Assembly: GCA_965153355.1 (NCBI GenBank)
Contig: OZ231128.1
Coordinates: forward strand, 37,076,001-37,140,000
Reading direction: 5' to 3'
Origin: Flaccisagitta enflata
Taxonomy: Eukaryota > Chaetognatha > Sagittoidea > Aphragmophora
Length of the DNA: 64,000 bases
Each line of letters starts with the position of its first letter. Positions within the stretch are counted from its first letter, which is position 1. The notes below the pieces were generated by a model. It saw only the letters and a program-made list of their open reading frames with translations. It was not told the origin of the DNA and ran no database searches. The position numbers were made by a program, and so were the translations under genes. This document shows positions 13,229 to 27,904 of this stretch, one piece after another.

Positions 13229-13377
13229 AACAGGTCTGTCGCTTAGGTGGGCAGGGGCCTCATCTGAGGTCCCTAGAGCATTTGGGCAAAAGCAGTGAGG
13301 TCAAAGAAGAAAAGAATTATACCAACTGACCAACAGACAAAGCGAGGTGTAGAGTCGAGTAGCACGCTACTAAAACG
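13229..13377 (-). repeat. RF-A repeat copy, diverged
   Basis: Shares GGTGGGCAGGGGC, TTTGGGCAAAAGCAGTGAGG, AAGCGAGGTGTAGAGTCG and the final GCACGCTACTAAAA with the family. Confidence 0.65.
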
Positions 13378-14103
13378 TCCCCTTCTTATCAGTGACCCGT
13401 TAACCAGTCATGGATCTGAAATGAAATAAAATCCTTGTACCGTATTTTTTATAATTAGCGCCCCGGGCACTTTTGAAATTGAAATATGATTTTGCTTTTT
13501 AACCTCCAAAATAGCGCCTCTTTGTATAGTAGATAAACTGTCATGCAGTCTATATATTTCATAAAAGGCTATCTAAATGATAAATTTGACTCAAAATAGA
13601 GAAATTCATTGCATGTTTCTGTTTGAAAGTCAGTGAAAAGGGTTTGTTGAATTGTGTTTTTTTATCATTTTTCTCAACATTGTGTCCAAATCTTTTATTG
13701 AAAAGTGTAACACCAAGAAAAAAAGAGGGGGAGGGGCGCTAATTGGAGAGGGGGCGCTAAATGGAAAAAATACAGTAGTTTACAGTGCTCCAAATTCTCT
13801 TATCTACATGTTTGATATTGTATTCCCCAACAGCGATAATTCTACGCTTTCTTCAAGATTTCCAAGAGTTGCTTTTTTTCTGTTCCTTAAATGATTTTTA
13901 ACGGAACTGATGGTGCGAGTGAACAAACGCTTCGAGCGACCGAGTGGCCCGTTCAAAACGCGATCGTGTCCGACTAGAAACGCTCCCTTAATCTGATAGA
14001 TATGGAAGAGGGTGTTCTCACCATTTGAAAGACTGAAGGATATGACCGCGGTTGCCGCGGACCAGTCCAACGAGAAAGTGATTCAATCTGCCTGTATTTG
14101 ATA

Positions 14104-14677
14104 CAGTACGATGGGAGCAATGACGACCTAGACTGGAGGATAGATTCTAGGTACCTAAATTTTATTTGTATCATAAAATATTTAAGATCTGGGGTAATTA
14201 AAAGTTGCTTTATTGAGTGAAAATGTTTGCGTCTCTCAAACTTCAACTTGCGACTTGACCTCATCAAGACTTAATTTTTTAAAAATTGGGTGGAAAATTT
14301 TATATAGTCTTGAAAAGGAAATCAGCTCAAATTGTCCATTTTTACAGGTTTTATGGCTATTTTAAGTTTTGCCCAAAAATAATTTTGCATAACTTTTATA
14401 ATAAAACATAGCCGTAAAACCTGTAAAAATGGTCCGATTGAGCTGATTTTTTTTTTCAAAATTATATAAAATTTTTCACCCAATGTAATAAAAATGGTAA
14501 GAACCTTGAAAAATTAAGTCTTGATAAGGTCAAGTTGAGGTTTATGAGACGCAAATGCATTCACTCAATAGAGCAACCTTTAATTAGCCTAGATCTTAAA
14601 TCTTTTATAATACAAATAAAATCAGGATACTTAAAATCTATCCTCCAGTCTAGGTCGTCATTGCTCCCATCGTACTG
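14104..14677. mobile_element. 574-bp fold-back MITE with TA duplication
   Basis: The arms of about 280 bp begin CAGTACGATGGGAGCAATGA and meet near 14390. TA flanks both ends. The CAGT terminus and TA target fit Tc1/mariner-type mobilisation. Short frames that cross it are arm mirror images and not genes. Confidence 0.8.
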
Positions 14678-14839
14678 TACATCAAGGAGAAAATCTCCAT
14701 CATATTCTCAAACTCCTGCGATGCATTTTATACTTATTTCGAACCCCAGATCAAGATGCTCGCATTTTTTGTGAATTGCTTTAGCAATTCACTTTAGCAT
14801 CACCCTATGACTCTACTTTTTTTTCTTCCTTTTTCCTTC

Positions 14840-15155
14840 CGGGCTTTTGTGTCTCTGCCGTCTTTCCCTCATACAGTTTCCCTCATGCAAGGTTTTATAT
14901 CTCTGCCGTCTTTCCCTCATATAGGGTTTTGTGTCTCCGCCGACTTTCCCTCTTATAGGGTTTTGACTCTCTGCCGTCTTTCCCTCATATAAGGTCTTGT
15001 GTCTTTACCGTCTTTCCTTTATATAGGTTTTTGTCTCTTTGCCATCTTTCCCCTACACTAGGTTTCGTTTCTTTGCTGTCTTTCCCTAACATTGGGTTAT
15101 GTTTCTCTGCTGCCCCAACATTGGGTTTTGTCTCTATGCCGTCTTTCCTTTATAT
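14840..15155. repeat. About 33-bp minisatellite
   Basis: Units with TCTCTGCCGTCTTTCCCTCA and TATAGGGTTTTG, progressively diverged; 9 or 10 copies. Confidence 0.8.
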
Positions 15156-15199
15156 TGTTTTTAATTTTATTATATTTTTCTTCATATTTAATTATTTCA

Positions 15200-16900
15200 T
15201 TAATATGAAATAATTTATTTCAAATGAACATAGTGTATCTAACACCTGCAATTCACATCTTTTGGCGACAGCCACTGGTTTCTTCCTTTGATGAAACGCG
15301 CTTCCAACTTTTTTTTTATCAAATGCATTTCGTTTCCTCATCCTTGATTCTGTATGTTCCAAAAGATTCTCGAGATTGCCATTTATCGGGGAATGAATTT
15401 TGGACTTGAAAAGATGGCGGTCACATTTGAGGCGATCCCGTGGCATTTGCTTGAAAGCCTCAAGGCGTGGACTAGCAATGCTTTGAGAAACTTTGTCCGT
15501 CGGTCCGTGGGTCCCGTTTTGGGGATTTTGTTTTTAGAAATCAGCTTTTTGACACACCACTGCCCCTGCATACTCGTCTGCAACTGATTGGAGGGTGATG
15601 ACGAAGGGTAGAGATACATCAAGAAAAGGTTGCTGTATGGTACCATCTAGAACAGAGTGAGTCATCAGATTGAGTATTAGTTTTTAGTCTCCCACTACGC
15701 GACTCTACACCCCGCTTCGGTCCTTGATCTCACTGCTCTTGCCCAAGTAGTCTAGTGACCTCAAAAATACCAATAAAGGCGGCTCTCGCCGTAGGAAAAA
15801 AGTCGTAAGTGCAAGGTTTTCGAATTTTTTGTGATTGTGTTTTGTCTAGTTGATTGCCTTTTTTTTCTCCGGGCATCTTTTTGATTTGTTCCACTCTCTG
15901 TTTCTCGGTTTGTTCTTTGTTTGCCCATCTCTTTCTCTTTTTCTCTCTCTCTTTCTCTCTCCCATTCTCATTTTCTCTCTCCTCTTCTCTCTCTCTCTCC
16001 CCTTCTCTCATGTAACACAGGGTTACAATATCGTTGCGGACAGGTGGACTGAGGTATCCAACCCCCATCCACACCCCAGCCTCAACTCCCACACACAAGC
16101 ATTTAGACCGCTTGTTTTTCCACTTTTCCACTCAGATGGACAGACGGACCAACAGACCGATGGATGGACTGATGGACAAAGACTCTCATAGCGTCCAGAG
16201 TTGAAATGAGAGAGAGAGACTGTGCTGCCAGGATGCACAATCATCACCTGGGACATTTCAAAGTTCAAATAGACTTCAACTAACTTGATTCCTCGAAAAA
16301 TGCGAAAAAATGTGAAAAATGCGCAAAAATATAAAAAAAGATTCAAAAAATCATAGCTCCAAAACTATCAATTGCACAGAATTTTTATTGGCGTCATCTG
16401 AAAGAGGAGAATTAGCTCTTTCTTAGCTATTAATTTCATGCGTTGTCCCATTCTGCCCCGAAAATGCATCAACTTACTCAAACGCCTTATAAAACAAAAG
16501 GAAATCCGTTTTTCTCTGCAGGACTCAAAAAGACCGAAGGGACTTCGTCTCATCGACTTTTTTCCAAAATATACGGCCCTGACCACCTGCACGCGACTGG
16601 GATAGCCGTCTATCCGGCCTTGTTTTTTAATTGACTGATTTTCGAAAAAGCTCACTCTAGTATGCCCACCGAGATCAGTGAGATGAGGAATGGGGTTTGG
16701 AACATAATTGGAACAAACTCCAGTCCCCTCAAAGGCAACAGTACATCAAAACTAACATGGCAGCTGGAATTTCACTGTCTCATTATCATCATTTTCAAAA
16801 TTCCTCATTACTCTTTTAATGTATTCATAAATTCAATTGGATGTTTGGTGGACATCAACTTCTTTTTTATCCTCATCATTTCTACAACCTTCCTTCTTCT
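15200..16900. other. No gene seen; RF-A fragments
   Basis: Partial RF-A copies at about 15690-15770, 16012-16200 and 16560-16625, and a CT-rich piece at 15938-16010. Confidence 0.5.
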
Positions 16901-16919
16901 CCTTTTTCCTACTCTTTTT

Positions 16920-17027
16920 CTTCTACTTCTTCTTCTTCCTCTTCCTTTTCTTTTATTTTTATTTTCTTTTTCTTCTTTTCCTTCTTCTTCTTCTTTTTCT
17001 TCTTTTTCTTGTTCTTCGTCCCCATCA

Positions 17028-17058
<31 letters not shown>

Positions 17059-17122
17059 CTTCTTCTTCTTCTTCTTCTTCTTCTTCTTCTTCTTCTTCTT
17101 CTTCTTCTTCTTCTTCTTCTCT
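16920..17122. repeat. (TTC)n microsatellite
   Basis: Imperfect to 17029, then about 90 bp pure TTC. Confidence 0.95.
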
Positions 17123-17406
17123 ATATTCATCTTCTTTTTTTCCTCTGTATCACACGTCCACATCACTTGAGGCGTCTTGTCTTCTTTATAGCGGTCTTAT
17201 TGTTTGTTTCAACTCTTTTTTTTATTTTTTTCGTTACTCTCGCTATCATTCTTTCTTCTCTTTTCTCGCTTTGTATGTTCGTGCGTGGATCTTTTTTTAG
17301 TCGCGGACTAGTGACTCCAGTGAGTTGGTAAAACGAGCGTTGTAGATGCTTGTGGTTGGTTGGGGGAGGGGGGTGTTTCGATATTGTAACCCCGTTACTT
17401 GTTTTC

Positions 17407-17640
<234 letters not shown>

Positions 17641-17865
17641 TTGTTGACCATTCGTCTTGTTTTATTTTTTTCCATTTTCTCTTTTTATCGCATTTTCTCA
17701 ATCGCCTTCAATCCGCTGTCGTCATCACTTGGACGTTCTTTCTCTCTCACTCGTTCTTACTCTCTCTCACTTTTGCAAGTTACTTTCTTCCGTCCTGTCT
17801 TTCTCTTTTTTTTTTCTTTTTGGTTCATGCCTTTTATTTGTTTTTACTTTCTTTCACATTTTCTT

Positions 17866-17869
17866 TCGT

Positions 17870-17965
<96 letters not shown>

Positions 17966-17969
17966 TATT

Positions 17970-18026
<57 letters not shown>
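17866..18026. repeat. (CTTT)n microsatellite
   Basis: About 40 tetramer units with a single ATTT variant. Confidence 0.95.
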
Positions 18027-18711
18027 GTGTCTTCGTTTCTTCGTTTCAACGTTTCATCGCTTCTTCTTGAAAAATGATTTTTTGATAACATATCCTCTTC
18101 CGGCCGACGCGACGTTATAGAGGTCGATGTTCCAAGGATTACATAACGGCCTCCAGGCTGATATAGTGGCCTAAATTCTAAAGCAAAGGCAGTAATTTAT
18201 GACTCAAAGCTGAGATTCAAAGTCTCGATACTGAGGTTTGCGGCCTCCAAACTGAGGTCTGGGCCTAAAAAGTGAGATTAAGGTCGCCATGCTGAAATAC
18301 GGTGCGCTCAAACAGCCTTGCAGCCTTGCTGCCAACTAATAAGTCTTGAACAGAATGAGAAGAGGCACAACAACCTACACAGACACACGCACAGCCTCCC
18401 CCCTCCCTCCCACACACCTACGGAGTCACATTATCAGCATTTTACTCGAAAAACCTCATTGTTCTTTCCAACCCCCATTTAAAATTCAGGCTAATTTCTG
18501 GAGTCTTGCCACATCCTTACCACCACCTGCCCCACTTTTAACCCACTCGGCCCCAAGGCGGCGCACATTTCTCGGGCTTTTCTTCTAATTCATTTTGATT
18601 TCTCAGATTTCCGAGTTCTCAGCTAGAAGAGGGAAACGAGAAACGACAGGCGCAGCAGCGCTAAAGCCAAAGTACCAGCAGTCCATCTTTACACTCGTTT
18701 TGCGCCTTTCC

Positions 18712-18813
<102 letters not shown>

Positions 18814-19619
18814 CTTTTTTTTTTTTTTTGGTTTCAGTTTTTTTTTCCCTTTGTTCGTGAATATTTAAATTTTTCTGGCGACCTGCCTCCATAGCAACGT
18901 CTAAAGAATCAACGAAAAACAAGAGGACCATCAATTTCGAGAACTAAGAATACTAGCACCGATATGGTTTGTGATAACATACTTATTAACCTCTGAAACG
19001 GAGATTTAATCACAAAAGGTAGCTTCCAGAAATGTTTTAATTATTTACTACCATCTATTTGAATGATAGATGAACAAATGACTAACTCGGCAATTTGATA
19101 AAATGGTTTTCAATCACAACTTGTGGTTTTCCAAACTTTAGTCAGGTAACGGCCGACGGGTTGAATTGCAGTCACGTTTTTGCATTGTGAATTTATCTAC
19201 AGCGGGACCTCGGCATAACGGTGATGATACAACAAAATATTTTTTACCATTATAGAGCGGGACTGTTATCATGAAACTCAATATTGCAAAAACTTGAATA
19301 TTCTTTTTTACTTAAATATATTTTTCTTTAAAAGGGGGGCACCGTTAAAGGCACTGTTATGGAGAAGGAGTTCCACTGTTTCTGACGTTTTACATAATAG
19401 ATATCATTTCCTTTTTAAAACGCCGAAACAGAGATTTTCTTTTCAGAAGATTAATGAAGAAATACAATAATGCTGGCATCAACATCAGAGACGCGTAAGC
19501 GTTATTTGTTTGCTCCCATTGTGATATGATTATGTTTTCTTAAAATGCTCTTACCATCTGTCTTTCCCCCTTTCTTTTCCCTCTGTTTTTTTTTTTTTTT
19601 TGTCTTTTCTTTCGTTCTT

Positions 19620-19940
19620 CTTTGTTTCATTCTTTTTTGTTTCTTTGTTTCTTTGCTTCTTTGTTTCTTTGTTTCTTTGTTTCTTTGTTTCTTTGCTTCT
19701 TTGTTTCTTTGTTTCTTTGTTTCTTTGTTTCTTGGTTTCTTTGTTACTTTGTTACTTTGTGTCTTTATTTCTTTGTTTCTTTGTTTCTTTGTTTCTTTGT
19801 TTCTTTGTTTCTTTGTTTCTTTGTTTCTTTGTTTCTTTGTTTCTTTGTTTCTTTGTTTCTTTGTTTCTTTGTTTCTTTGTTTCTTACTTCCAGGCTTTTC
19901 TTCTTCTTCGTCCTCTTCGTTCTTTCTTTTGCCTCACCCT

Positions 19941-20034
<94 letters not shown>
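19620..20034. repeat. (TTTCTTTG)n array and (CT)n tract
   Basis: An octamer array at 19620-19885, then (CT)n at 19942-20034. In all frames these read as Phe/Leu/Cys repeats, not a protein. Confidence 0.9.
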
Positions 20035-20036
<2 letters not shown>

Positions 20037-20039
20037 ATC

Positions 20040-20920
20040 CATCAATCAGCCATTTGGATTAGTTTACCGATTTCCGGTCTGGCTCATGTCTGACGATATT
20101 TTGGAATCTCAGTTTTTGGCGCAGTTTTCCGCAAGACACATTTTTACCTCCAGATATAGGTTTTTTTCATGTCAGAGTGAACTTATTCAATTTGACGGTG
20201 ACAGAGAATACGTAAACAGCCGTGATACTCTAAATTACTCATTTTTGCTTCAGGAATACTTTGTAAAAATTGTCCAAATTTCAAAATCTTTATAATTTCT
20301 CACATCGCCCTTTTGGAAAAAATAAGTACAAAAAAAAGTATTTTTGATAAACGCCTCAACGAAAATGGGACAAAATATGTTTGTCAGTGTTTTAGATACA
20401 TGCAAAAAGAAAACATGACTATTTAAGGGGTCTGTAAAAGATCTTTTAAAAGGGACTTTGCTGGTTGTCCTAGCTTTACTTCTTCAGAAATGCCATTAGG
20501 ATAAGGAATGAGTTGTCAAGTGCACTAATGTTGATTGATACGCAGATGAAGAGAAATGGCAACTCTTTGTTGGTAGATAGTAAGCAGCTTCGAAAAGGGT
20601 TTTTGAAGGGGCGGTCGAATTCGATCGATACAATCTATTTTTTCGTCCATCCGGTGGACGAAAAAGTGATGCCTTTTTTCGCGTGATCGAAACAAAAAGT
20701 CGAAATGAGACAATGAGCGGCAATGATGCCACTATCAATGATACACAAGGGTGCCGATCGATTTCCCTTTTTTCTTTTTGATTTGATGGACATTTATTGT
20801 ACAAAAAAAAAATGCACAAAGGGACGATATGGATTAAACAAAGAAAGTCCAATCCCTTCCCCCCAAGTCAGAAATTATGAGCATATACAGTTCTAGACTA
20901 CGTACATAGTTAATGAACAA
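20040..20920. other. No gene seen
   Basis: Several 60-118 codon frames on both strands lack family similarity or splice context. Confidence 0.45.
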
Positions 20921-20925
20921 AAACA

Positions 20926-21030
20926 AAACAAAACAAAACAAAACAAAACAAAACAAAACAAAACAAAACAAAACAAAACAAAACAAAACAAAATAAAATA
21001 AAATAAAACAAAACAAAACAAAACAAAACA
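20926..21030. repeat. (AAAAC)n microsatellite
   Basis: Twenty pentamer units with three AAAAT variants. Confidence 0.95.
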
Positions 21031-21227
21031 CAGTTAATACTGTTAAGAACGGACAATGAGAATGTTTATAGTTGACCATTGGTTCTATGCGTAAAGTATT
21101 ACTATATCATTGCAGTTGTGCAATGTGTAAGGCTTAAGCGAGATAATAGCAAGAAATATTTATGCAATTGCAATTGTTCATTGTGTTTTCTTTTTTGAAA
21201 AAGAAAAAGCTAGCAAATCAAACGTGC

Positions 21228-22196
21228 TTAAAAGGATAAAGGAGAAAGGAATCTATGGCCAATAATGTGATCCAAAGGAGAAAGATGACTATTTTCATTC
21301 GGCGGCGAATAATTTTGTACAAGTCCTTTTACATGATCGTTTCTTTGTTTCATAGTATCTAGTAATTTGGTATTCAAACTCGTTAACCGGACATGAATTG
21401 GCCGAATAGACGCATATTCATTCAGCAAACTTTTTCGTATATACTTGGGTAGTCTGAGAGCAATTCGAATGGCATCAAACTGTATACTTTCCAGTCGTTC
21501 AAGCTGTGATTTAGGGGCCGTTGAGAATGGAATGCTTCCGTATTCAACGATAGGACGGATGTATATTTTGTACAGCTTCATGAGCGTCTTTGGTTCAACT
21601 CCATGACAAGCGAGAACTTTTAGAACATTAAGCCTTTTGGCCGAGCGATCATAAATGGAATCAACTTGTTTTTTAAATGATAAAAGGCTGTCAATTTCGA
21701 CTCCAAGAAATTTGGCATTTTGCGTTGGTCGTATGATGTCGTTAAACAACTGTAGTCCGAAGTTCTCATCTGATTTTTCGCGCATTCGAGAAATGAAGAC
21801 TAGATTGGACTTCTCCCCATTCAGCTTGACTCGCCATTTCCGGCACCAGCATTCTAGTAAGTTTAGGGCTTTTTGTAACTTTGTTATGGCATAAGATCGA
21901 GTGTAAGCGGTTGACCAAAGTGCTGTGTCGTCTGCAAATTGGGAAAGACTGCAAAAGCTTTCCATTTCCTCTGGATAATCGTTAACATAGATTATGTATA
22001 TGCGAGGAGAGAGTGGACTGCCCTGCGGTGTGCCGGCGCCGAGTGAGACTTCATGAGAAAAGTGTCCGTCATAGAATACTCTGAGAGTCCGTTCTGACAA
22101 AAAGGAACTGATGAGGCGAATAAAGCGATTTGGTAGATTGAGATTTTTTTTCATCTTGTACCTGATGCCTTCGTGCCAGCATCGATAAAAGGCCCT
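21228..22196 (-). mobile_element. Non-LTR reverse transcriptase fragment (Jockey/CR1-like)
   Basis: The frame runs from RAFYRCWHEG through SLGAGTPQGSPLSPRIYIIY and QFADDTALW to LNGEKSNLVF, then a C-terminal region with ARPIVEYG-like spacing (KIYIRPIVEYGSIPF). The first palm Asp expected after the Ala-Phe is Tyr here, so catalysis is probably lost. The 5' side ends in low-complexity sequence and a (CT)n tract from 22244. On the 3' side an (AAAAC)n array at 20926-21030 reads as (GTTTT)n and is not a poly(A) tail. Confidence 0.88.
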
Positions 22197-22243
22197 TTTT
22201 TCTCTTCCTTATCCTCTTCCTCATTAAATGCCGCTCTCTCCCT

Positions 22244-22362
<119 letters not shown>

Positions 22363-22701
22363 TAGTCCTCTCCTCGAAAAACTGACCATGTCGACCCAAC
22401 TCGAAAATCCTGCCCAAAAACAGATTCGAAACAAAGTCGAAACATATCGAAGCTGCTTAGTAGATAGGGAAAGCCAAAAAGAATTGTTGGTATGATTTTT
22501 GAATTTTCTTTCATTGGAGACTAAGCCCCGGTCTCTACCTCAAATGATTTGTAACTAGAGCTTGTCAAAGCTCAAACGGAACACTTTTTTTGCGAAAATG
22601 TTTCGATGGGATTGCAAAACTGCAAATGGCAATAAATAGAATTACGTATGGCATTTGAGTGATCTTTTGCGGAAATTTTAAACGGATTTTCAAACGGATT
22701 T

Positions 22702-22870
22702 TCACCATCACCATCACCATCATCACCATCACCATCACCATCACCATCACCATCACCATCACCATCACCATCACCACTACCATCATCACCAACGCCATCA
22801 TCATCATCATCACCATCACCATTACCATCACCATAACGCTCACCGTATACCATCACCATACACCATCAAC
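22702..22870. repeat. (CACCAT)n microsatellite
   Basis: Hexamer CACCAT with CATCAT variants. Reads as Ile-Thr on the plus strand; no gene. Confidence 0.9.
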
Positions 22871-23302
22871 ACCGCTATCACCAAATCGGCCGAAGAGATG
22901 GAGCGGAATTTCGCCGGTCGACGGAAGTTTTCTTTAAAGCGCCACTTGACTGAGTTTACGATCTGTTGCCGTGAATGTACACTGAAGAGAAAAGACGAGA
23001 GGGGAGAAAAGTCAGCCCGTTCCATGAACCACCTTTGTGAGTTTGTGTACCTTTTCTGGGCCAACGTCTAGACAAGGAAAAACAGTGATTTTTAGTTGGG
23101 ATGCTCTCTATTAAGGTTGGCTTTGAAGGGACTGAATTTTACCTCTCAATACAAAAGGACACATGCTCTTTAAGGCTAGTGCCTCGTTTTCTCTCGTCCA
23201 CTGCAGTACGGGTATCGCTGACCATGAGTGAACAACGGATGACTGGTTACTTTTCAGTGAATTGAACGCCCTCTTTGGGTTAACCCATTTGTTTTCTCAA
23301 TC

Positions 23303-23411
<109 letters not shown>

Positions 23412-23777
23412 TTCCCCCTGTGGAGAAAAAAAAAACTTTATATCCTTTTATCCATCCGATATGCCTTCAGTGAACAAACGTGGATACCAAGTCAGTATTA
23501 ACACAGACTACAACGAGCCCCGCTAATGAACCCATATGGCGAGTAATTACGGAGCTGGGATATTCGTCACAGGGCCGAAAAAGAAAGAACCGTAGTATCC
23601 TCCTCACCAAAAGGGGGGGGGACACAATTGGGTCTTAAGAGAAAGTGAAGTAACATGGTGAAAGGAAGATCTCAGGATCGGGGGGGGGGGGGTTTCCGAA
23701 GCCCGGAGGGGCACCAGGAGGAATTCCCTTGTTCAATTCAGACCAAAAATTTCCTCTGCTCGTCAGTGTGGTCGTTA

Positions 23778-23793
23778 AAGAGAGAGAGAGAGA

Positions 23794-23887
<94 letters not shown>
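23778..23887. repeat. (GA)n-(CA)n microsatellite
   Basis: Short GA run followed by about 46 CA units. A G-run lies upstream at 23680-23692. Confidence 0.95.
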
Positions 23888-23890
<3 letters not shown>

Positions 23891-24695
23891 GGACAGAGAG
23901 ACAGATAGACATATAGACAAGCATAACTTATGAATACAGACACAGAGACAGGACGAAATACAGTTCTTTGGTTGGTTAGATGGCAACAGAGTCAGGTGTG
24001 ATCCGGCAGAAGTTGGTCCTTACCTCATCACAGATACAGTCGAAAACTTACCGTTTTTTCCCTCGCATAAAAACTGTGCGATTTGTGTAATAACTGCCCT
24101 AACTGAGGAACGCATTTAATTTAGTAATTACATAACCTGAATTTGAGTTAAAGTAAATTTGGTCCAGGCATTATCATTACTTTCATTATTATCTCCGTTT
24201 TTAGGTCGCGTGCATGCGACTGTACACCTTGGTCTGTTGGTTCATTTGGTCCATTTAAAGTATTTAAACACCTTTTTTTTGCCCACTTGAATTTATACAA
24301 AATTTGATCAGGAATCCTAGCTGTTTTCCAGATATGGCTTTCCCAGAGTTTTACAGTTCTTCTATACTCGTACTGTTTTTGCATTAACTGTAAGCTAGAC
24401 GCCCGGTCTCTTCCTCTCCGGTAGAGAAAAAAAAATAGAATACGGGGGAAAGGCTACGTAAAGTCTCGGAGAGTTGAGTCTCTGGTTTGTCTGGCAGATA
24501 AGGAAAGAGAGAGATGCGCGGTGGTGAAGAGAGCATTAAGGCCTGCTTTATGGACGTTTCTCTCGATATTGAATGGGAAGAGAGACAATAAAAAGACGGG
24601 AGTTGTGAACTCTTACCCACCAAAGCCGCAACTCCTTTCTTTTCCCGCTTAAACTCGTTTTACCCACCTGCTCGCTTGATCATTCTTATTCGCTT

Positions 24696-24891
<196 letters not shown>

Positions 24892-25478
24892 TCTCATTCC
24901 AAGATGGCTCAAGGCCGCACATTTGCCGTTCGTTAACTTAAGTATGTTTTACCTTCTTCTGCTTTTTTCCCCATTTTAAGAGAGGCTTCATAAGTAAAAC
25001 AAATCAGCCCTTAAACTCCCATCAACTCAGCCATTTTGTAAAACATGACAACAAAGTTTAGACAAAAAAAGTGGAGAAAATGTAGGGTAGGGCATGGGGG
25101 TGAGAGATAGAGGCAATCGAGAGGGGGGGGTCGTCGGAGCAGTCAAGGGATTCCTCGTGTCCCTCACCTTCCTTTACGAGCTGCGTAGATAACTCAGCTT
25201 CTGGCCATATTTTTTTGTTTTGTTTTTGTTCTGTTTTTTTTTTCTTTTTATTAGTCATAGCATTTCTGCCTTTTCAACTATCAATTCTATCATCTCTCCT
25301 AATCTTATCATTTATCTCTACAGCTATGTCGCCATCTCTTTCCCACTATTTTGGGCTGATGTCCTATGGAACTCAGGGGGTGAATTTCGGTATCGATATC
25401 GGGCCTCAATTCAGCCCTTCAGGTCTCAAATCAATGCCCCACCCCTCAAATTTGATCCAGGTCTCAAGTCCCCCCTTA

Positions 25479-25888
25479 CTACTCGACTCAATAAAAAAGC
25501 CGCACTTTTAAATGACAAATTGTCATACTAAATTTCAAAAAAACCTATTAAAATCTTAGACCATTAGAAAGCTCTTGAAAAGATCTTTTATTTGGCGCCA
25601 ATCTGGTATTGCTATCTTTTTTCGTTTAGAAATGGCATTCGTTTGAGTAAAAATGTTGCCTATTTCAATTTCGCAATCCCTATGAAAAAAGTGCATTTTA
25701 CCAAAATAGTGCTTTTCTTTGCAGAGCTCTAGCTCCTAAACCGTTTGAGATACAGATCTGGGATTGGTCTAGAATGAAAGAAAATTCAAAAATCTTTCAA
25801 ATCACTCTAACAGAAAAACTTTCAAATAATTCATTTTTCTTATACATCAACTCAAAATAGGGTGCGGCTTTTTTTTTGAGTCGAGTAG
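25479..25888. mobile_element. 410-bp MITE, family C, copy 1
   Basis: Inverted ends CTACTCGACTCAA...GCCGCAC, TA flanks at 25477-25478 and 25889-25890. The interior includes GGCGCCAATCTGGTATTGCT and AGATACAGATCTGGGATTGG, shared with the copies at 47853 and 54544. Confidence 0.85.
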
Positions 25889-26080
25889 TAGTCTCAAATC
25901 AGCATTCACAGACCTAAAATTATATTTCTTAGGCTCAATAAATACTATCTCGAGACGTCTGAAAATCTATTGATGTGTTTTACAATTCATAAGCCCTTCA
26001 CGATCGCTTCCCTGCTCTATTCTGTATCCGTCCTTATCTATCTGTCTCTGTCTGTCTCTGTCTGTCTCTTTTCGTCTCGG

Positions 26081-26309
<229 letters not shown>

Positions 26310-26931
26310 CTCTCTCTATTCCATCTCAGGGTCGTCGAAACGTAACGTCTCTAATCCCTTCTTGTTTTCGTCAACGGCTCTCTTATGGTCGGTTTTATGA
26401 AGGGGACTGAATCAACAGAGCTTGCACATGCACAAGTAGTGCGTGCGACGGTATTTGCGTTGCGTGTACTGTACAGTACTGTGTTTACTGTGGGTTTACT
26501 GGGATTTGATGTTTGCATGGAGGCCAAGGAATTTAATTTACGTGATTGTTTGCCCCTTTTTCAGCACATGTTACTCTCCGTACTAGGGCCCTTTTACACT
26601 GTCCATCGTCATACCTCCATTTTTCTACAAATGACAGTGCAAATGTTGTTATCACCAGAAAAGGGAATTTGATTATTTCAGCGTGCCTACTTCGAGAACG
26701 CCTTTCTTCTTGTCAGCTTCCATATCATTATCGCGTGTGCAAGCGCATGATTGCTTTAGATTTACAATACACTGGTGAATATTTCATCTTCAATCTTCCT
26801 TAACTTCCTGTTTTTGCCCTTGGTGACTCAACTTACTCACCTTGATCATGAATCATTATTTCTTCCTTTTTTTTTTTTTGTAATACCCCTTGCAATCTTG
26901 TCATCTATCCACACCATGATTTCACTTTTTA

Positions 26932-27150
26932 GTCGCGTTCACGCGACTCCACAACCCGCTTTGTCCGTCGGTTGGTTGATCGGTTGTTTGGTTGGTTGGT
27001 CGGTCGGTCGGTCGGTCGGTCGGTCAAACTTTACTTTTTTATGACTTTATTTTTTTGACCTCACTGCTCTTGCCCAAATGGTCTGGTAACCTCAAATATG
27101 GCAACTGCCCACCCGCACGCGACTTCGGTAGCCGTGTATCCGGCCTTGTT
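26932..27150 (+). repeat. RF-A repeat copy, full length
   Basis: TTTAGTCGCGTTCACGCGAC at one end, CGGTAGCCGTGTATCCGGCC at the other, with (GTCG)n between. A good reference copy. Confidence 0.8.
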
Positions 27151-27272
27151 TTATCTCGAGCCCACTGACCATTCTGAAAATTTTTTCTTGTTCTATTTTT
27201 CTTTTTTGTAAAACTCTTAAACCCTTCATTGTCAGCCATTTTATTGCCAACTGTCAAGCTGTGTCCTAAGTA

Positions 27273-27904
27273 CTATCTTGGAAAAAATGAAAGTCCAAGC
27301 TGGATAAAGGAATGATTTGATTTTAAATCTGATAAAATAATGACCATTTTTATAAGCCTACTTTTTAGAATAACCTGTTTAGAGTTTAGAAACCGCTCAC
27401 ATCTTTTCTGGAAAAGAGAAAAAGGAAACAACAAACACAATTTTAAGATGCGTATAATGCGTTAAAAGAGTATAATGCCATTTTGAAGTACAATCCCTTC
27501 ACACAATTTTTTTACATTTTTTGAGAATCAAAATTCTCACTCTTTTTGATGTAGAATCCAAACAAAAAAGCTAGGAGTCTTTGCTTGGCGGCAATTGATA
27601 GCCCTGATCAAGAGCTTCAAAATGGTCCCCAATTTTGCTCTAAAATTTTGCATATCAAAGGGACAGTGAAACAAAACGTCATGCATTCATACTCTATTTA
27701 AGTTTTGTGTCCATTTCCTGAAATCAACATTTTCACTTATTCTGATGTAAAATCTAAACAAACAAAGCTATGAGTCTCCGCTTGGCGCCATTTGCTAGCC
27801 CTGTTTATTAGCTTCATTTTGGTCACCAATTTTCATATCAAATCATGTATATCAAAGCTATAAATAGACAAAACGTCCTGGACTATTATTTTTTCCAAGA
27901 TAGT
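27273..27904. mobile_element. 632-bp TA-flanked DNA element with internal duplication
   Basis: Inverted ends CTATCTTGGAAAAAAT, TA on both sides. Inside, two diverged direct copies of about 190 bp (27512-27690 and 27700-27880) share AAGCTA-GAGTCT-GCTTGGCG-CA landmarks. It is non-coding. Confidence 0.65.

Noticed and set aside
16662-17331. Poly-Ser/Phe/Leu frames of 164-212 codons
   Set aside because: Driven by (TTC)n and T-rich DNA; no conserved motif.
20926-21030. Poly(A)-type tail for the LINE at 21228-22196
   Set aside because: On the strand of the LINE the array reads (GTTTT)n, the wrong composition for a tail.
22724-22860. Ile-Thr repeat protein
   Set aside because: A (CACCAT)n microsatellite, open in several frames.
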